Assembly (NCBI GenBank): GCA_964392665.1
Contig: CAYMQB010000008.1
Location: 18,575-82,574 of the forward strand
DNA from: CAYMQB01 sp964392665
GTDB lineage: Bacteria; Hydrothermota; E44-bin80
Reading direction: 5' to 3'
DNA: 64,000 bases
Shown here: positions 8,908 to 18,557 of the stretch, piece by piece
Layout: every line of letters begins with the position of its first letter
Position numbering within the stretch: position 1 is the stretch's first letter
Notes under the pieces: generated by a model
What the model saw: the letters and a program-made list of their open reading frames with translations, nothing else
The model's database searches: none
Told to the model about the DNA's origin: nothing
Program-made: the position numbers and the translations under genes

Positions 8908-11900
8908 ATGAAAAACCTTTTTCTTATATCAATCCTACTAATATCAATTGTTAACACAGTCAGTTCCCGTGATTGGTTGGAATTCTTGAACAAGAATCCA
9001 GGGAAGCTAAAAAATCATGTGCGCGAGCAGGAGATGAAAATATTCGAAAGAGATCCTCTCGCGAGGAAATATATTTCTCAACCCTCGAGAAGGGATATAC
9101 TTGGAAGGAAATTTTCCAAAAGGTTAAAGACGATGACTCCCGAAGCAGCAAGACAGATTCCCGAAACACTTTATGTACTTGTTTTGAGAGTGAATTTTCT
9201 AGTTGATTCCACAACCTTAACAACGGGGAACGGCAAGATGGTTCTTGAACCAGACACTACTTATGGTCCAGAGTACGATAAAAACGGTGAAAGAAACCTT
9301 TACTATGAGCCACCGCACGATTCACTGTATTTTCACTACCAACTTGAAGCACTCAGAAATTACTACTGGGACGATTCAAATCACAAACTATGGATCGAAT
9401 GGAAAATTGTTCCCGAATCAATGGACTCTTCGTATACAGTTCCGCATAAAATGACATACTACGGTGACCCCTATAACTTTGTTAGTGGACTCTTCAATTT
9501 ACTTAAAGACGCAATTGCGGTTGCCGATACTGATTCACAGGCAAACATAGATTTCTCGAACTTTGATTCCTATATTATCTTTCACGCAGGCAGTATGTGG
9601 CAGACGGATTGGGGTGATAGTCCATATGACCTCGCCGCGGTCTATATAGGCGGTGCCGAGTACTTCTTCGGTGAACCCTTATTTGCAAATAACAGAACTG
9701 ACACAATATCGGATGCGGTGATCTACTGTGAAACTGCAAAACAGGATGGAATTGCCGCATTCATACAAGGCGGATTCGCACATGAATTAGGTCATCAAAT
9801 TGGTCTACCTGACTTTTACGATACTTCCGGTAAGACAATGGGTGTTGGCGGTTGGGCGCTTATGGGAACAGGAAACTGGAATCTCGATGGACTCGTTCCA
9901 CCACACCATGCAGCATGGAATTCCATATTCGACTACAGTATTCACCCTCACACATCCCCCCACGATAAACTCCAATTTTGCAAACCTGTTACGATTGACC
10001 ATGACACAACAGGTATTCCGGTTTCTTTTCTAGGCACAACAGACACGACCGAGAATGAAGTAATCAAGGTTCCTATAAATGCAAATGAATACTACCTTAT
10101 TACCAATAGATATACATATATGAATCCTGACACTTTTCATGCCTTTCCACCCGACACAATCAATGGAGTTGTTGTTGACTCCAATGGATTCAGAATATGG
10201 AAAAATGCCGTTCTGGTCAAAGTAGATGATTATGACATTTCACTTCCTCCGAAAACAAACAGCGGAGGACTTGCTATCTGGCATATTGACGAACAAAAGG
10301 TATCAAGCGGCTTCAATGATTCTACGAATGCAATCAATGCAGGAACACCTAAGGGTATCGACATGGAAGAAGCAGACGGTGTTCAGGATTTTGAAAAATC
10401 GTTCTGGGATATCTATGATATCGACGCTGCTTTCTACGGAACACCTAATGATGTTTTTTTCACAGGAGGAGTTAACAACGAATTTACTCCATATACTTCA
10501 CCAAACACCGATGATAATTCAGCCTGCAAAAGCCATTTAAGGATTTTCAACATATCTCCACCTGGAGAAGTTATGACGTTTGATGTTGCATATGAGTGGA
10601 ATGAAATAGGTTTCCCTTTATTCCTCAAGGATGGTTTCGATGTAAATTCCCCAATTTGTAGTGACATTGATAATGATGGTGAAAAGGAAATCATCGTAGG
10701 GACGGTGGGATATAGAGACACTATCGACACTATTGCGGGAAGATTACTTATTTTCAATAAGGATGGAACCACATATACGGGTGACCCGGAAGGAGTTGCA
10801 GCGGAATTTATCTCTGGAGGATACTGGTACTATACCTATTCAACCATTGGCATTGGTGATATCAATGGCGATGGTAATAAAAATATCGTCACAGCGGCTA
10901 CGGATGGAAGAATATATGTATATGAATCAGACAGCATAATCGCCAATCGCATTCACCTTTTAGATACTTACCAAACCGGTGAAGCGATAATCACGACACC
11001 ACTCATAGCCGATGTTGATGCCGACGGTATTGATGATATAATCATAGGTTCAAATGATATGAAACTCTACGGATTGAAATTCCTGAATGACTCACTTTCA
11101 CTAATTCCCGGATTTCCTGTAATGCTGGGACATTGGATCTGGTCAACACCTGTTTTGGTTAACGATTTTCTCTATGTTTTCACAAATGACGGATTGCTCT
11201 ATAAAATTAGCTGTGCTGGAGAAATATTGTGGAAGAAACTTGAAGAAAGCCTTAGTTTCACAGCTTCTTCGCCAGTCGCAGGAGATATGGACAGAGACGG
11301 GCAATATGAGATAATCGTATCGACAGGACAGGGAGAAGTCACCTCTATTAACGAAAATGGTGACATACAATGGAAACGAATTTTGAAGGATACAACTTTC
11401 TTTTCTACACCTGCAATATCCGATATCGATGGAGATGGATACCTCGATGTAATTCTCGCAGCTGGAACTAAGATACATGCATTCGACAAGAATGGAGCCC
11501 TTTTAAACGGTTTTCCAATCTCAACAGGTGATTCTCTTGATATACAATCCTCAATAACTATTGCCGACCTCGATGGCGACGACAAACTCGACATACTTGT
11601 TGGCTCACTCGATAACAGAATCTATGCATACAACTGCCAGGGACAGAAACTTCCAGGATTTCCTCTATCCTGTGGAGGAAAGGCATATTCAACACCAAGT
11701 ATTGATAATCTCGATAATGACGAATTTATCGAAATCCTGGCATGTGCAGATTACTCCGGCTTATACGTATGGCAACTGCCATCAAACTACGTTTCGAAAA
11801 ACGTAACCTGGCAATATATAAGAAAGGATGCAAAACACAATGCAGTTTTCCCTGATTCGCTTTTACCTTCAAAAACAGAAATCTTGCAACAACTGATCAG

Positions 11901-12174
11901 CAAAAAGAGCTTCTATGTTTATCCAAACCCTATAATCGGGAACAAAGCAACAATCCGTTACGAGCTTGGAAATGCTATTGACAATGTAACTCTCAGAATT
12001 TTTAACATCTCAGGAGACAAACTCAGGGAATTTTCAGGCAAAAATCAACAGGGATATAATGATAATGAAGTAAACCTCTGGGATATTGCACCAGGTGTTT
12101 ATGTATGTCAGGTCTCAGTCAGGAAAGGGACAGAAAAGATTGTTTATAACAAGAAATTTGCAATTGTAAAATAG
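8908..12174 (+). CDS. secreted M6-type metalloprotease with FG-GAP-like repeats and Por-type C-terminal domain
   Basis: 1088 residues from the ATG preceded by AAGGAG; an in-frame ATG at 8842 lacks a ribosome-binding site and would bury the signal peptide (MKNLFLISILLISI). The catalytic motif HELGHQIGLPD begins near residue 292, typical of M6 immune-inhibitor-A-like zinc peptidases. About residues 580-1000 hold at least six repeats with calcium-type DxDxDG loops (DIDNDGEKE, DINGDGNKN, DVDADGIDD, DMDRDGQYE, DIDGDGYLD, DLDGDDKLD), as in FG-GAP/VCBS propellers. The last ~80 residues (YPNPIIGNKATIRYEL to the end) are a Por-secretion-type sorting domain, suggesting transport across the outer membrane and anchoring at the surface. 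Probably degrades external protein. It precedes a DUF5683 gene by 53 bp. Confidence 0.88.
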   Translation: MKNLFLISILLISIVNTVSSRDWLEFLNKNPGKLKNHVREQEMKIFERDPLARKYISQPSRRDILGRKFSKRLKTMTPEAARQIPETLYVLVLRVNFLVDSTTLTTGNGKMVLEPDTTYGPEYDKNGERNLYYEPPHDSLYFHYQLEALRNYYWDDSNHKLWIEWKIVPESMDSSYTVPHKMTYYGDPYNFVSGLFNLLKDAIAVADTDSQANIDFSNFDSYIIFHAGSMWQTDWGDSPYDLAAVYIGGAEYFFGEPLFANNRTDTISDAVIYCETAKQDGIAAFIQGGFAHELGHQIGLPDFYDTSGKTMGVGGWALMGTGNWNLDGLVPPHHAAWNSIFDYSIHPHTSPHDKLQFCKPVTIDHDTTGIPVSFLGTTDTTENEVIKVPINANEYYLITNRYTYMNPDTFHAFPPDTINGVVVDSNGFRIWKNAVLVKVDDYDISLPPKTNSGGLAIWHIDEQKVSSGFNDSTNAINAGTPKGIDMEEADGVQDFEKSFWDIYDIDAAFYGTPNDVFFTGGVNNEFTPYTSPNTDDNSACKSHLRIFNISPPGEVMTFDVAYEWNEIGFPLFLKDGFDVNSPICSDIDNDGEKEIIVGTVGYRDTIDTIAGRLLIFNKDGTTYTGDPEGVAAEFISGGYWYYTYSTIGIGDINGDGNKNIVTAATDGRIYVYESDSIIANRIHLLDTYQTGEAIITTPLIADVDADGIDDIIIGSNDMKLYGLKFLNDSLSLIPGFPVMLGHWIWSTPVLVNDFLYVFTNDGLLYKISCAGEILWKKLEESLSFTASSPVAGDMDRDGQYEIIVSTGQGEVTSINENGDIQWKRILKDTTFFSTPAISDIDGDGYLDVILAAGTKIHAFDKNGALLNGFPISTGDSLDIQSSITIADLDGDDKLDILVGSLDNRIYAYNCQGQKLPGFPLSCGGKAYSTPSIDNLDNDEFIEILACADYSGLYVWQLPSNYVSKNVTWQYIRKDAKHNAVFPDSLLPSKTEILQQLISKKSFYVYPNPIIGNKATIRYELGNAIDNVTLRIFNISGDKLREFSGKNQQGYNDNEVNLWDIAPGVYVCQVSVRKGTEKIVYNKKFAIVK

Positions 12175-12227
12175 AAGAATCTCGAAGGTTAAACAAAATA
12201 TATAATGTTAACTGTTAAGGAGAAATA

Positions 12228-12932
12228 GTGAAAAAAATAATGGTAGTTGCGATAATAATGTTTCTCACTACTACCTTGCTTGTTTCCAAGGAAACAACAG
12301 AGCCGAATACTTATCTGGGTAGCAGTTGGATAAAACAAGAAAAGAAGTCTATTCCAAAAGCAATGATGTATTCTATTATGGTTCCAGGATGGGGTGATAT
12401 TTATGCAGGGAACAAGGGTACAGGAAAACTCCTTTTAGGTGCAGAGATTGCCATCTGGTTCGCTTACTTTGGATTCCAATACTATGGAAATATACAGAAG
12501 AAGGATTATATGCAATATGCTCATTCCAATGCCAATAGTAACCTGGCAAGAAAAAACGAAGAATACTATGATGCAGTCGAAGTTTACAGGACAAGCGATG
12601 ATTACAATACATACATAAGAGAGGAGGCAAGAGACCTCTATCCTGACAATCCAGAGTTGCAAAACAAATACTTCGAAGAAAATGGATACTTTGGAGAAAA
12701 TGAATGGCAATGGAATGCCAACGAATCCTTTATGAAATACAGACATCTCAGGGTTACTGCGAGAGAAACCTTCCAGAAAGCTGTTTTTATGACCGGTTTT
12801 GCCATACTGAACAGATTTTGTGCCGCAGTAACCTCCTCAAGGAATGTTAACAAACATAACAAGAGAATAGAAGAGATGCGTTGGGGAATTGAATTTCAAT
12901 TAAACAAGGTCAGTCTGGTCTATAGATTTTAA
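12228..12932 (+). CDS. DUF5683-type membrane protein
   Basis: 234 residues, starting at GTG behind AAGGAG. A signal peptide (KKIMVVAIIMFLTTTLLVS) is followed by KAMMYSIMVPGWGDIYAGN, the PGxGxxYxG motif that marks DUF5683 proteins, then a transmembrane helix rich in aromatic residues and a charged middle segment with many Tyr and Asp/Glu residues. A second hydrophobic stretch (FMTGFAILNRFCAAV) precedes the C-terminus. No known enzymatic motif is present. It is one of three proteins of this type in the window (others near 6.0 and 24.7 kb), all small, all near exported proteins. The family is common in Bacteroidetes-like genomes and uncharacterised. Confidence 0.7.
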   Translation: MKKIMVVAIIMFLTTTLLVSKETTEPNTYLGSSWIKQEKKSIPKAMMYSIMVPGWGDIYAGNKGTGKLLLGAEIAIWFAYFGFQYYGNIQKKDYMQYAHSNANSNLARKNEEYYDAVEVYRTSDDYNTYIREEARDLYPDNPELQNKYFEENGYFGENEWQWNANESFMKYRHLRVTARETFQKAVFMTGFAILNRFCAAVTSSRNVNKHNKRIEEMRWGIEFQLNKVSLVYRF

Positions 12933-13029
12933 TTCAAATGACAGATAACACAGAACAAATGGCAGACTATAAGAATTATTCTTTTCGATTTGACTACTGT
13001 CTTCTATTCTCTGATTTCTGATTCCTAAA

Positions 13030-13689
13030 ATGGAAATCCTGACTAAGATAGGTTACGCTGTATGTCACCAACTATCATCAAGAAGCATTTTCATAGATGC
13101 CAAGCAGTTACCCGTTTGCGCAAGAGATACCGGACTCTATTTCGGTTCATTATTATCCCTAATTTACATCCTCGTTTCAAGAAAAAGAAAAACTAATGCT
13201 ATTCCTACCTCATCAGTGTCTTTTCTATTCGTTTTTTTTATGCTTCTTCTGGCAGTTGATGGTGTATCATCCTATCTCGGATTCAGGGAAACAACCAATG
13301 CTATTAGACTTGTTACCGGTCTCCTTGTCGGTATAACCTTCCCATTTTTTCTCTACCCACTTTTAATAGACAACCTAATGGTCAAAACAGAACAAAATAG
13401 CATACTCAAATCCTGGTACGAAGTTATTCCCCTGTTACTCCTGGTATTCCTATCCTTTTTACTCATAATGCGTTTTAATGTAAACCTATACCTTCCCATT
13501 TCAATCTTTCTAATAATAGGTATTCTGCTCCTTCACTATTTAATGATTGCCACATTGGTTAGCCTTTTCTTCTCTGATTTGTATTCGAAAAATAAAACGA
13601 TAAAACCTTTACTGATTTTCCCTTCAGCTTTTGTACTATTGAATATTGAGTTTATAATCCTGACAAAATTACATAACCTTGTTAAATAG
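13030..13689 (+). CDS. DUF2085 family integral membrane protein
   Basis: 219 residues with about five hydrophobic segments. The N-terminus carries the DUF2085 signature CHQLSSRS and CARDTGLYFG, two cysteine-containing motifs flanking the first membrane helix. The conserved cysteines suggest a metal or redox role, but the family has no assigned function that I know of. The ATG start has no clear ribosome-binding site. The gene stands alone after the DUF5683 gene (97 bp gap) and 83 bp before a small membrane protein. Confidence 0.78.
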   Translation: MEILTKIGYAVCHQLSSRSIFIDAKQLPVCARDTGLYFGSLLSLIYILVSRKRKTNAIPTSSVSFLFVFFMLLLAVDGVSSYLGFRETTNAIRLVTGLLVGITFPFFLYPLLIDNLMVKTEQNSILKSWYEVIPLLLLVFLSFLLIMRFNVNLYLPISIFLIIGILLLHYLMIATLVSLFFSDLYSKNKTIKPLLIFPSAFVLLNIEFIILTKLHNLVK

Positions 13690-13772
13690 TGAGATAGGAA
13701 AACGATTTTTTATCTGTGTAATCTGTATTCATAATTTCGTTGATCATTTTATTCTGAAAGGAGGTGAACTTA

Positions 13773-14087
13773 ATGGGAGAAGAAGAGAAGAAAAATATCG
13801 AACCAACCGAACCACTACAATCACCGACCGCAGGAACAGTATCTGGTGGTCTGAAGGCTCTTTTTATCATACTTGCGATTATTGTCCCTATAGTAGGTGT
13901 TATTCTTGGAATCATCTGGCTAACCAAAAAAACACCGGAAGAGAAAGCCCTTGGAAAACTTACACTTATCATAGCAATCATAATGTGGATTCTTGGTTGC
14001 ATCTGTTGGTTTGCAGTTTTTGGACTTGGAATAATTGGAAATATGAGAGATTATAGTATGTTGCTTATTAATAACTTCGGGGGTTAG
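13773..14087 (+). CDS. small two-helix membrane protein, unknown function
   Basis: 104 residues from the ATG at 13773, preceded by AAAGGAGGTGAA, one of the strongest ribosome-binding sites in the window. A GTG three codons upstream is inside that site and is less likely. The protein has a charged, proline-rich N-terminus (EEEKKNIEPTEP), then two hydrophobic helices (about 30-50 and 65-92) with a charged KKTPEEKALGK loop between. The arrangement resembles small DUF4190-like membrane proteins, but I cannot assign a family. The strong initiation region suggests high expression. Confidence 0.6.
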   Translation: MGEEEKKNIEPTEPLQSPTAGTVSGGLKALFIILAIIVPIVGVILGIIWLTKKTPEEKALGKLTLIIAIIMWILGCICWFAVFGLGIIGNMRDYSMLLINNFGG

Positions 14088-14132
14088 ATTCAATAAAGGG
14101 TTAAGCCTTAACCAATATGCATCCGGAAACAA

Positions 14133-14160
14133 GCAGGGATGTTCGATTGTTCATCCCTGC
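14133..14160. terminator. 9-bp perfect hairpin downstream of the small membrane protein
   Basis: GCAGGGATG and CATCCCTGC form a perfect 9-bp stem with a 10-nt loop, 46 bp after the stop at 14087. The following bases (AATTTCTTAC) are only weakly T-rich, so it may be a terminator or an RNA stability element. Confidence 0.45.
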
Positions 14161-14192
14161 AATTTCTTACTACTTACTATAGAAGGACCTCT

Positions 14193-14285
14193 ATGAAAAT
14201 TGTCCTTGCATCATCCAAAAAATACAAACTCCCCGAGCCCACAAGGCTTGCAGATAAATTGTCAAAGAGAGCAAAAAGGCAATAA
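14193..14285 (+). CDS. possible 30-residue basic peptide
   Basis: A short open frame begins at ATG with AGAAGGACC just upstream and encodes a 30-residue lysine/arginine-rich peptide ending KLSKRAKRQ. It lies after the 14133 hairpin and just before the convergent end of the large exported-protein gene on the other strand. No homologous family is recognised. The ribosome-binding site and highly basic composition are the only support, so it may be chance. Confidence 0.25.
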   Translation: MKIVLASSKKYKLPEPTRLADKLSKRAKRQ

Positions 14286-14304
14286 AAATAGAGACATTAA
14301 TATT

Positions 14305-16221
14305 TTAGAAGAAAAGGCATCCTCTTCCGCCATACTTAATTATTACTTCGGGTATTTCATCCGTTACCAGCAGTTTTGAAAACCTCTTGAACTCTCCTCT
14401 TTCTGGAATGCTGATTTTCACAGGTAAAGCCCCTTTTGCCCTCCCTCCAGAAACTGCGACATTCAGGAAATCCTGTTCAGCCTGCACCTGCTGCTGATAC
14501 GCAATATTTTCTTCATACTCCTTCTTGGCTTTCTCTGAAGGTGTCTTTGCTATCACCATGCTGCTTGATGTGGGAAGTGCTCTTTCTGCTGTTGATGCCG
14601 AACCCTTGGATGAAGGTTTCCATTCCTTAACATTCCCCCCAAATTTCCTGTATTTGTATTCATCCGGGAGCCATAGACTCCAGGTAAGTTCACTTATGGG
14701 AATATCTGCTTTTGGAAGCTTAACCTTTACCTCTCCCCTTTTTTCCATCACCTCACCCTTTGTAAAGTAAACAACCTCAACCTTGAAGCTTTTCGCATTA
14801 CCATATGCGCCTGTTGAGCGTTCAAGTTGAATTAATACCTCATTATCATCTTCACCTTTTGTAGGCTTCGCTGGCCTTTCCGAAACGAAACTACCCCATA
14901 TTTCCGACTCTTCAGGCATTTTTAACTTAAGAAACTGTTTAAGATTATTGCGAACAGTATACACTCCCCGGGTAACCATTTTCCCTTCATCAGTCAAAAG
15001 CGTTGTGTATGATGCATTATCTATTGCTGCAATGAGCACCGTTAGATTCTCGTGCGTTGTTAGTTCAAGCGTTACACTGTAAGGATGCTTAATATACTTG
15101 AATGCTACAAGCACAGGATTCGGAGAAAGATTCCACACGGTTTGTGGAAGTTCTTTTATATCGATGGGCTCAACGTCACCTGTAAAATCAAGAGTTTTTA
15201 TCTCAACACTTGTGAATGCAGAAACTCCTATCCATCCCCTTTCTCTTTCCACATCGTAAATCTCCAGCTCAGGAATAGCAAAAGATGTAGAAGTCTTCCC
15301 CAGATTTATCTCATAGTTTAAGTATAAAGAATAATCTCCTGTAACTCTATCTTTTGTCGTCACCATTACTTCCTGTTTGCCTTCCTTTGAATGCACCGAG
15401 TATTCACCTCCTGTTAACGAATTCAAGGATGCTTCGTTGGGAATCGAAAAAGCAAAAGAGTTTGTGCTACCTTTCAGAACAGAATAATCTATCTTTGAAC
15501 TAACATTAAGCCGTCCCTCACCAAGTGAAAGCAAAGAGTAAACTTGCGCATAAATCTTTGCTTTGACCTCTTTACCAGTAAGAACAGGATTCATCCATTC
15601 AATTGTAAGATAATCCGTAGAAGGTATGATGCTCTTAATTGTAGTCTCTCCCCTTAATGTCTTCTCTGTTGTTTCTATTGAAGGGCTCACTTTCGCTATA
15701 ACGTTCTTTCCTGGATATCGTATTGTGAAAGTTGAGAGTGCAACTTCTGGAATATACAGCGAAACTTTTGTTCCATTCTGTATTGCACTACCTTTCTTCA
15801 CCAGCTTTACTTTAATATTGTGTATACCTTTTTTGTTTGTTATGAGATAAAAATAGTCATCTTCAATGACAATGTTTGCCCGTTTACCATCCAGCTTTGC
15901 ATCTTTCAAACCTGCGGCAACATCAAAAAGAAGAATCTTCACCCACTTATCATCAGGCAAGTATAGTGATAGAAGTGCGTCGATCGCAAGTTCGTCCCCT
16001 TGAGGTTTTGCAGTATATTCTGCGCTTTGGATAACATAGTCTCTGGGAGGTATGGACTTGGAAGTATCGATAGCCATACTCTTTTCTATCAGCGCCTTGA
16101 ATTCCTCCCACGGTATTGTAACCTTAGAATCGGGTATTGAAGGAAGCTCTTTTTCATCAGCACAAATACAAAATATCCCCAAAAGCATAAGAAAGACGAA
16201 TAATGATAAAACTATCTTCAT
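14305..16221 (-). CDS. large exported protein of unknown function
   Basis: 638 residues from the ATG preceded by GGAGGAGAA. A signal peptide (MKIVLSLFVFLMLLGIFCIC) is followed by the charged start of the mature protein. The bulk is beta-rich, with alternating hydrophobic residues suggesting several beta-sandwich domains. A helical, glutamine-rich stretch sits near residue 575 (EENIAYQQQVQAEQDFLN), and the C-terminus reads IPEVIIKYGGRGCLFF. There are no transmembrane helices after the signal and no catalytic motif that I recognise. It lies 57 bp downstream of the adenylate cyclase gene on the same strand and is probably co-transcribed with it, so a periplasmic role connected with that sensor is possible but unproven. 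Confidence 0.6.
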   Translation of the reverse strand: MKIVLSLFVFLMLLGIFCICADEKELPSIPDSKVTIPWEEFKALIEKSMAIDTSKSIPPRDYVIQSAEYTAKPQGDELAIDALLSLYLPDDKWVKILLFDVAAGLKDAKLDGKRANIVIEDDYFYLITNKKGIHNIKVKLVKKGSAIQNGTKVSLYIPEVALSTFTIRYPGKNVIAKVSPSIETTEKTLRGETTIKSIIPSTDYLTIEWMNPVLTGKEVKAKIYAQVYSLLSLGEGRLNVSSKIDYSVLKGSTNSFAFSIPNEASLNSLTGGEYSVHSKEGKQEVMVTTKDRVTGDYSLYLNYEINLGKTSTSFAIPELEIYDVERERGWIGVSAFTSVEIKTLDFTGDVEPIDIKELPQTVWNLSPNPVLVAFKYIKHPYSVTLELTTHENLTVLIAAIDNASYTTLLTDEGKMVTRGVYTVRNNLKQFLKLKMPEESEIWGSFVSERPAKPTKGEDDNEVLIQLERSTGAYGNAKSFKVEVVYFTKGEVMEKRGEVKVKLPKADIPISELTWSLWLPDEYKYRKFGGNVKEWKPSSKGSASTAERALPTSSSMVIAKTPSEKAKKEYEENIAYQQQVQAEQDFLNVAVSGGRAKGALPVKISIPERGEFKRFSKLLVTDEIPEVIIKYGGRGCLFF

Positions 16222-16278
16222 TTCTCCTCCTTTAATATTTAAAATAAAACCGCTCATTACTATTCAGACCTTTCAAGG

Positions 16279-17664
16279 TTAAGCCTTCAAAGATTCAACT
16301 ATGTAAACCTCGACAGGTTCTTTTTTGCCCTTGACATTAATTGAAGGAATTGCTCTGGCATTTACTATATCTGAAATATCCTTGTAAGCCCTTTTTGATA
16401 TGAGAATCTTAACACCCATTGCATTCGCAGCGGTCTGGAGCCTGCTTGCAAGGTTCACATTGTCCCCTATAACCGTATAGTCCAACCTCCTCTCCTTGGA
16501 ACCTATATTTCCAACAACTGCCTCTCCGCTATTTATACCGATGCCAATCTCAACGGCTTTGTTCCCATTAGTTTCTCTCTTACCATTCATAAGACTAATA
16601 TCCCTCTGTATTTCAAGAGCAGTTCTTACCGCCATTTCCATTGGGTTCTTCAAGAATAGCGGAGCACCATAAATAGCCATTACACAATCTCCGATGAACT
16701 TATCCAGAGTGCCCTGATATTTGAATACGGACTCCGTCATATATGTTAAATATCTATTCAGTACCTTAACTACTTCTTCGGGTTCCATAGATTCAGCCAT
16801 CGGCGTGAAGCCTCTAATGTCGGCAAAAAGGATTGCCACCTTTCTTCTTTCTCCCTTTAATGAAGACATATATTTCCCCGGATTCTGAAAAATCTGATCG
16901 GCAACCTGATGCGATACATATCTTCTGAATGCCTCTTTAATCAATTTCTTTTCCTTCAGGCTTTTTGTCATCTCATTAAATGAAGTTGTCAGTAAACCTA
17001 TTTCGTCATTTGAACTTTTCCTAACATAAATATCGAAATTACCCTCTGCAACGCTCTTAACGCCTCTTACTAAATTTCCAACAGGTTTTGTTATAAGATT
17101 TGCAAAAAACACAGAACCAATAACACCAATAATCAAAAACAAACTCGAAATCGTTACAATCGTAATCTGCACCTTTTTAAGTGCATTCTCAATCGACATT
17201 TTGGAGACACCGATATGAATCTCTCCAACCTTTTTCTTTCCTCCAAGAATAACAGGGAAACCGATGTCGAGTAAAGATTCATAATTGTAGATAATGGTTT
17301 TACTTTCAGGTTCGCTCCCCGAAAGACGACTTGCCCCTTCTGGAGGCACATATTCTTTGTTCCATAGGTCGGTGCTATCTGCCGCTCTAATGATACCATC
17401 GTTATCCACTATCACAGTATATCTGATACCTTCATTCTTCATTGCATCTGTCACCAGTTGTTTGAGATACAAATCATCTCCAAGCACAAGAGGATCTTCA
17501 CTATTTAACCCAAGGTTTCGTGCAATGGCAAAACCTCTTAATTCTATCTCTTTCCTGATTGATTTCTGAACTTCGTTCTTAACCACATATCCGATAGAAA
17601 ATGTAACAAGGGCGAGCAATAGAACAGTAAAAATGAGAATTTTAAGCCTAAGACTGATCTTCAT
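16279..17664 (-). CDS. membrane adenylate cyclase with extracytoplasmic sensor and HAMP domain
   Basis: 461 residues, predicted to convert ATP to cAMP. Helix 1 is at about 10-27, an extracytoplasmic sensor domain (PAS/Cache-like, with YTVIVDNDGIIRAAD) at about 30-165, helix 2 at about 170-195, then a HAMP linker (ITKPVGNLVRGVKSVAEGNF). The class III catalytic domain starts near 265: LFADIRGFT (first metal Asp), LDKFIGDCVMA (adenine-type Lys and second Asp), GIGINSGEAVVGNIG and YTVIGDNVNLASRLQ with the conserved Asn and transition-state Arg. All catalytic residues are present, so activity is likely, unlike the divergent relative at the start of the window. The gene probably shares a transcript with the exported protein 57 bp downstream. 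Confidence 0.92.
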   Translation of the reverse strand: MKISLRLKILIFTVLLLALVTFSIGYVVKNEVQKSIRKEIELRGFAIARNLGLNSEDPLVLGDDLYLKQLVTDAMKNEGIRYTVIVDNDGIIRAADSTDLWNKEYVPPEGASRLSGSEPESKTIIYNYESLLDIGFPVILGGKKKVGEIHIGVSKMSIENALKKVQITIVTISSLFLIIGVIGSVFFANLITKPVGNLVRGVKSVAEGNFDIYVRKSSNDEIGLLTTSFNEMTKSLKEKKLIKEAFRRYVSHQVADQIFQNPGKYMSSLKGERRKVAILFADIRGFTPMAESMEPEEVVKVLNRYLTYMTESVFKYQGTLDKFIGDCVMAIYGAPLFLKNPMEMAVRTALEIQRDISLMNGKRETNGNKAVEIGIGINSGEAVVGNIGSKERRLDYTVIGDNVNLASRLQTAANAMGVKILISKRAYKDISDIVNARAIPSINVKGKKEPVEVYIVESLKA

Positions 17665-17750
17665 ACTTTGACATTATCGACCTGAATACTAATTTAGGTA
17701 CATATTAAACTTAATTTTTCTTTTTTACGAAAAATACCGGTTTCTGATCT

Positions 17751-18140
17751 CTAGTGACTGCCTTGAACTTTTAACATTATGCAAGCTCCATAGACAGGTT
17801 CAACACCAACTTCTTTGCATTTAGCGAGTATATCGTCATCGTAAGTACCAGGTTGAAGCCATAATATGCTTATGCTATTTTCCTTACACTCGTCAATCAA
17901 CGTATCCGTTGCTCTTGGAGGAATTACGGCAACCACTACCTCGGGTCTCTCCGGCACCTCACCAATCGATGGATAACATACCTTTCCATCTATCTCTTTG
18001 TATCTCGGATTAACCGGATATGTTGTCTTTCCATAATTTATGAGCGTTTTATAAATTTGATAACCAAATTTCTTTTTCCTCTGAGTTGCTCCAACCACTG
18101 CATACTTCATATACTTCTGTAATACTTCTGTTGGGTTCAT
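17751..18140 (-). CDS. CoA-binding protein, YccU-like
   Basis: 129 residues, full length for the stand-alone CoA-binding (Rossmann) family. The N-terminal strand YAVVGATQRKKKFGYQIY replaces the usual VGAS-x-xPx-K/RxG loop; YPVNPRYKEIDGKVCYPS and VVVAVIPPRA follow, then ILWLQPGTYDDD and VYGACIMLK close the fold. These single-domain proteins bind CoA but their role is unknown; related domains are found in acyl-CoA synthetases. The start is an ATG with GGAG 8 bp upstream. The gene sits between the adenylate cyclase and RNase P RNA, on the same strand. Confidence 0.85.
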   Translation of the reverse strand: MNPTEVLQKYMKYAVVGATQRKKKFGYQIYKTLINYGKTTYPVNPRYKEIDGKVCYPSIGEVPERPEVVVAVIPPRATDTLIDECKENSISILWLQPGTYDDDILAKCKEVGVEPVYGACIMLKVQGSH

Positions 18141-18228
18141 TTTTCAAACTCCGCAATTGAGTTATTTGATACAAATGTATCCGTTTACTAAATTACATAG
18201 TTACTCAATTACATCTTGCCGAAATCCT

Positions 18229-18553
18229 TGAAGAGGGGCATAAGCCGAATTCTGTTTATATGGTCATCTATCTTTGCGACCTACCCGAGGGTCAAACGAG
18301 CAGGACTACTCTCCCCTCCTATTCGGTCTTGCACCGGGCGAGGTTTACCAAGCACTTCACATCGCTATGAAGCCTGGTGCGCTCTTACCACACCGTTTCA
18401 CCTTTGCCTGTATCTTAAATAAGACCATCGGCAGTTTACTCTCTGTTGTACTTTCTGTCGCTTCGCAGCGCCTCCTGTAATGGAGCACCCTGTCCTGTGG
18501 TGTCCGGACTTTCCTCTCCGACAAATGCCGGAGCGACCATTTGCCCCTCTCCA
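18229..18553 (-). ncRNA. rnpB: RNase P RNA, bacterial type A
   Basis: On the minus strand the segment carries the diagnostic conserved core GAGGAAAGTCCGGAC (18502-18516) followed by a purine-rich ACAGGACAGGGTG stretch, and near its 3' end AGATGACCATATAAACAGAA followed by TTCGGCTTATG. The terminal P1 helix is visible as GAGGGGCA near 18550 pairing with TGCCCCTC near 18232. The length, about 325 nt, is normal. It cleaves the 5' leader from tRNA precursors. It starts about 5 nt downstream of the M14 peptidase stop codon. The exact ends are approximate, inferred from P1 pairing. Confidence 0.93.
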
Positions 18554-18557
18554 AACA

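Noticed and set aside
14525..14770. Plus-strand open frame within the exported-protein gene
   Set aside because: Antisense shadow of a clear gene, with no ribosome-binding site or domain.
17690..17710. Third copy of the island repeat (AGGTACATATTAA)
   Set aside because: Only the AT-rich half matches and with a shift; chance is a sufficient explanation.
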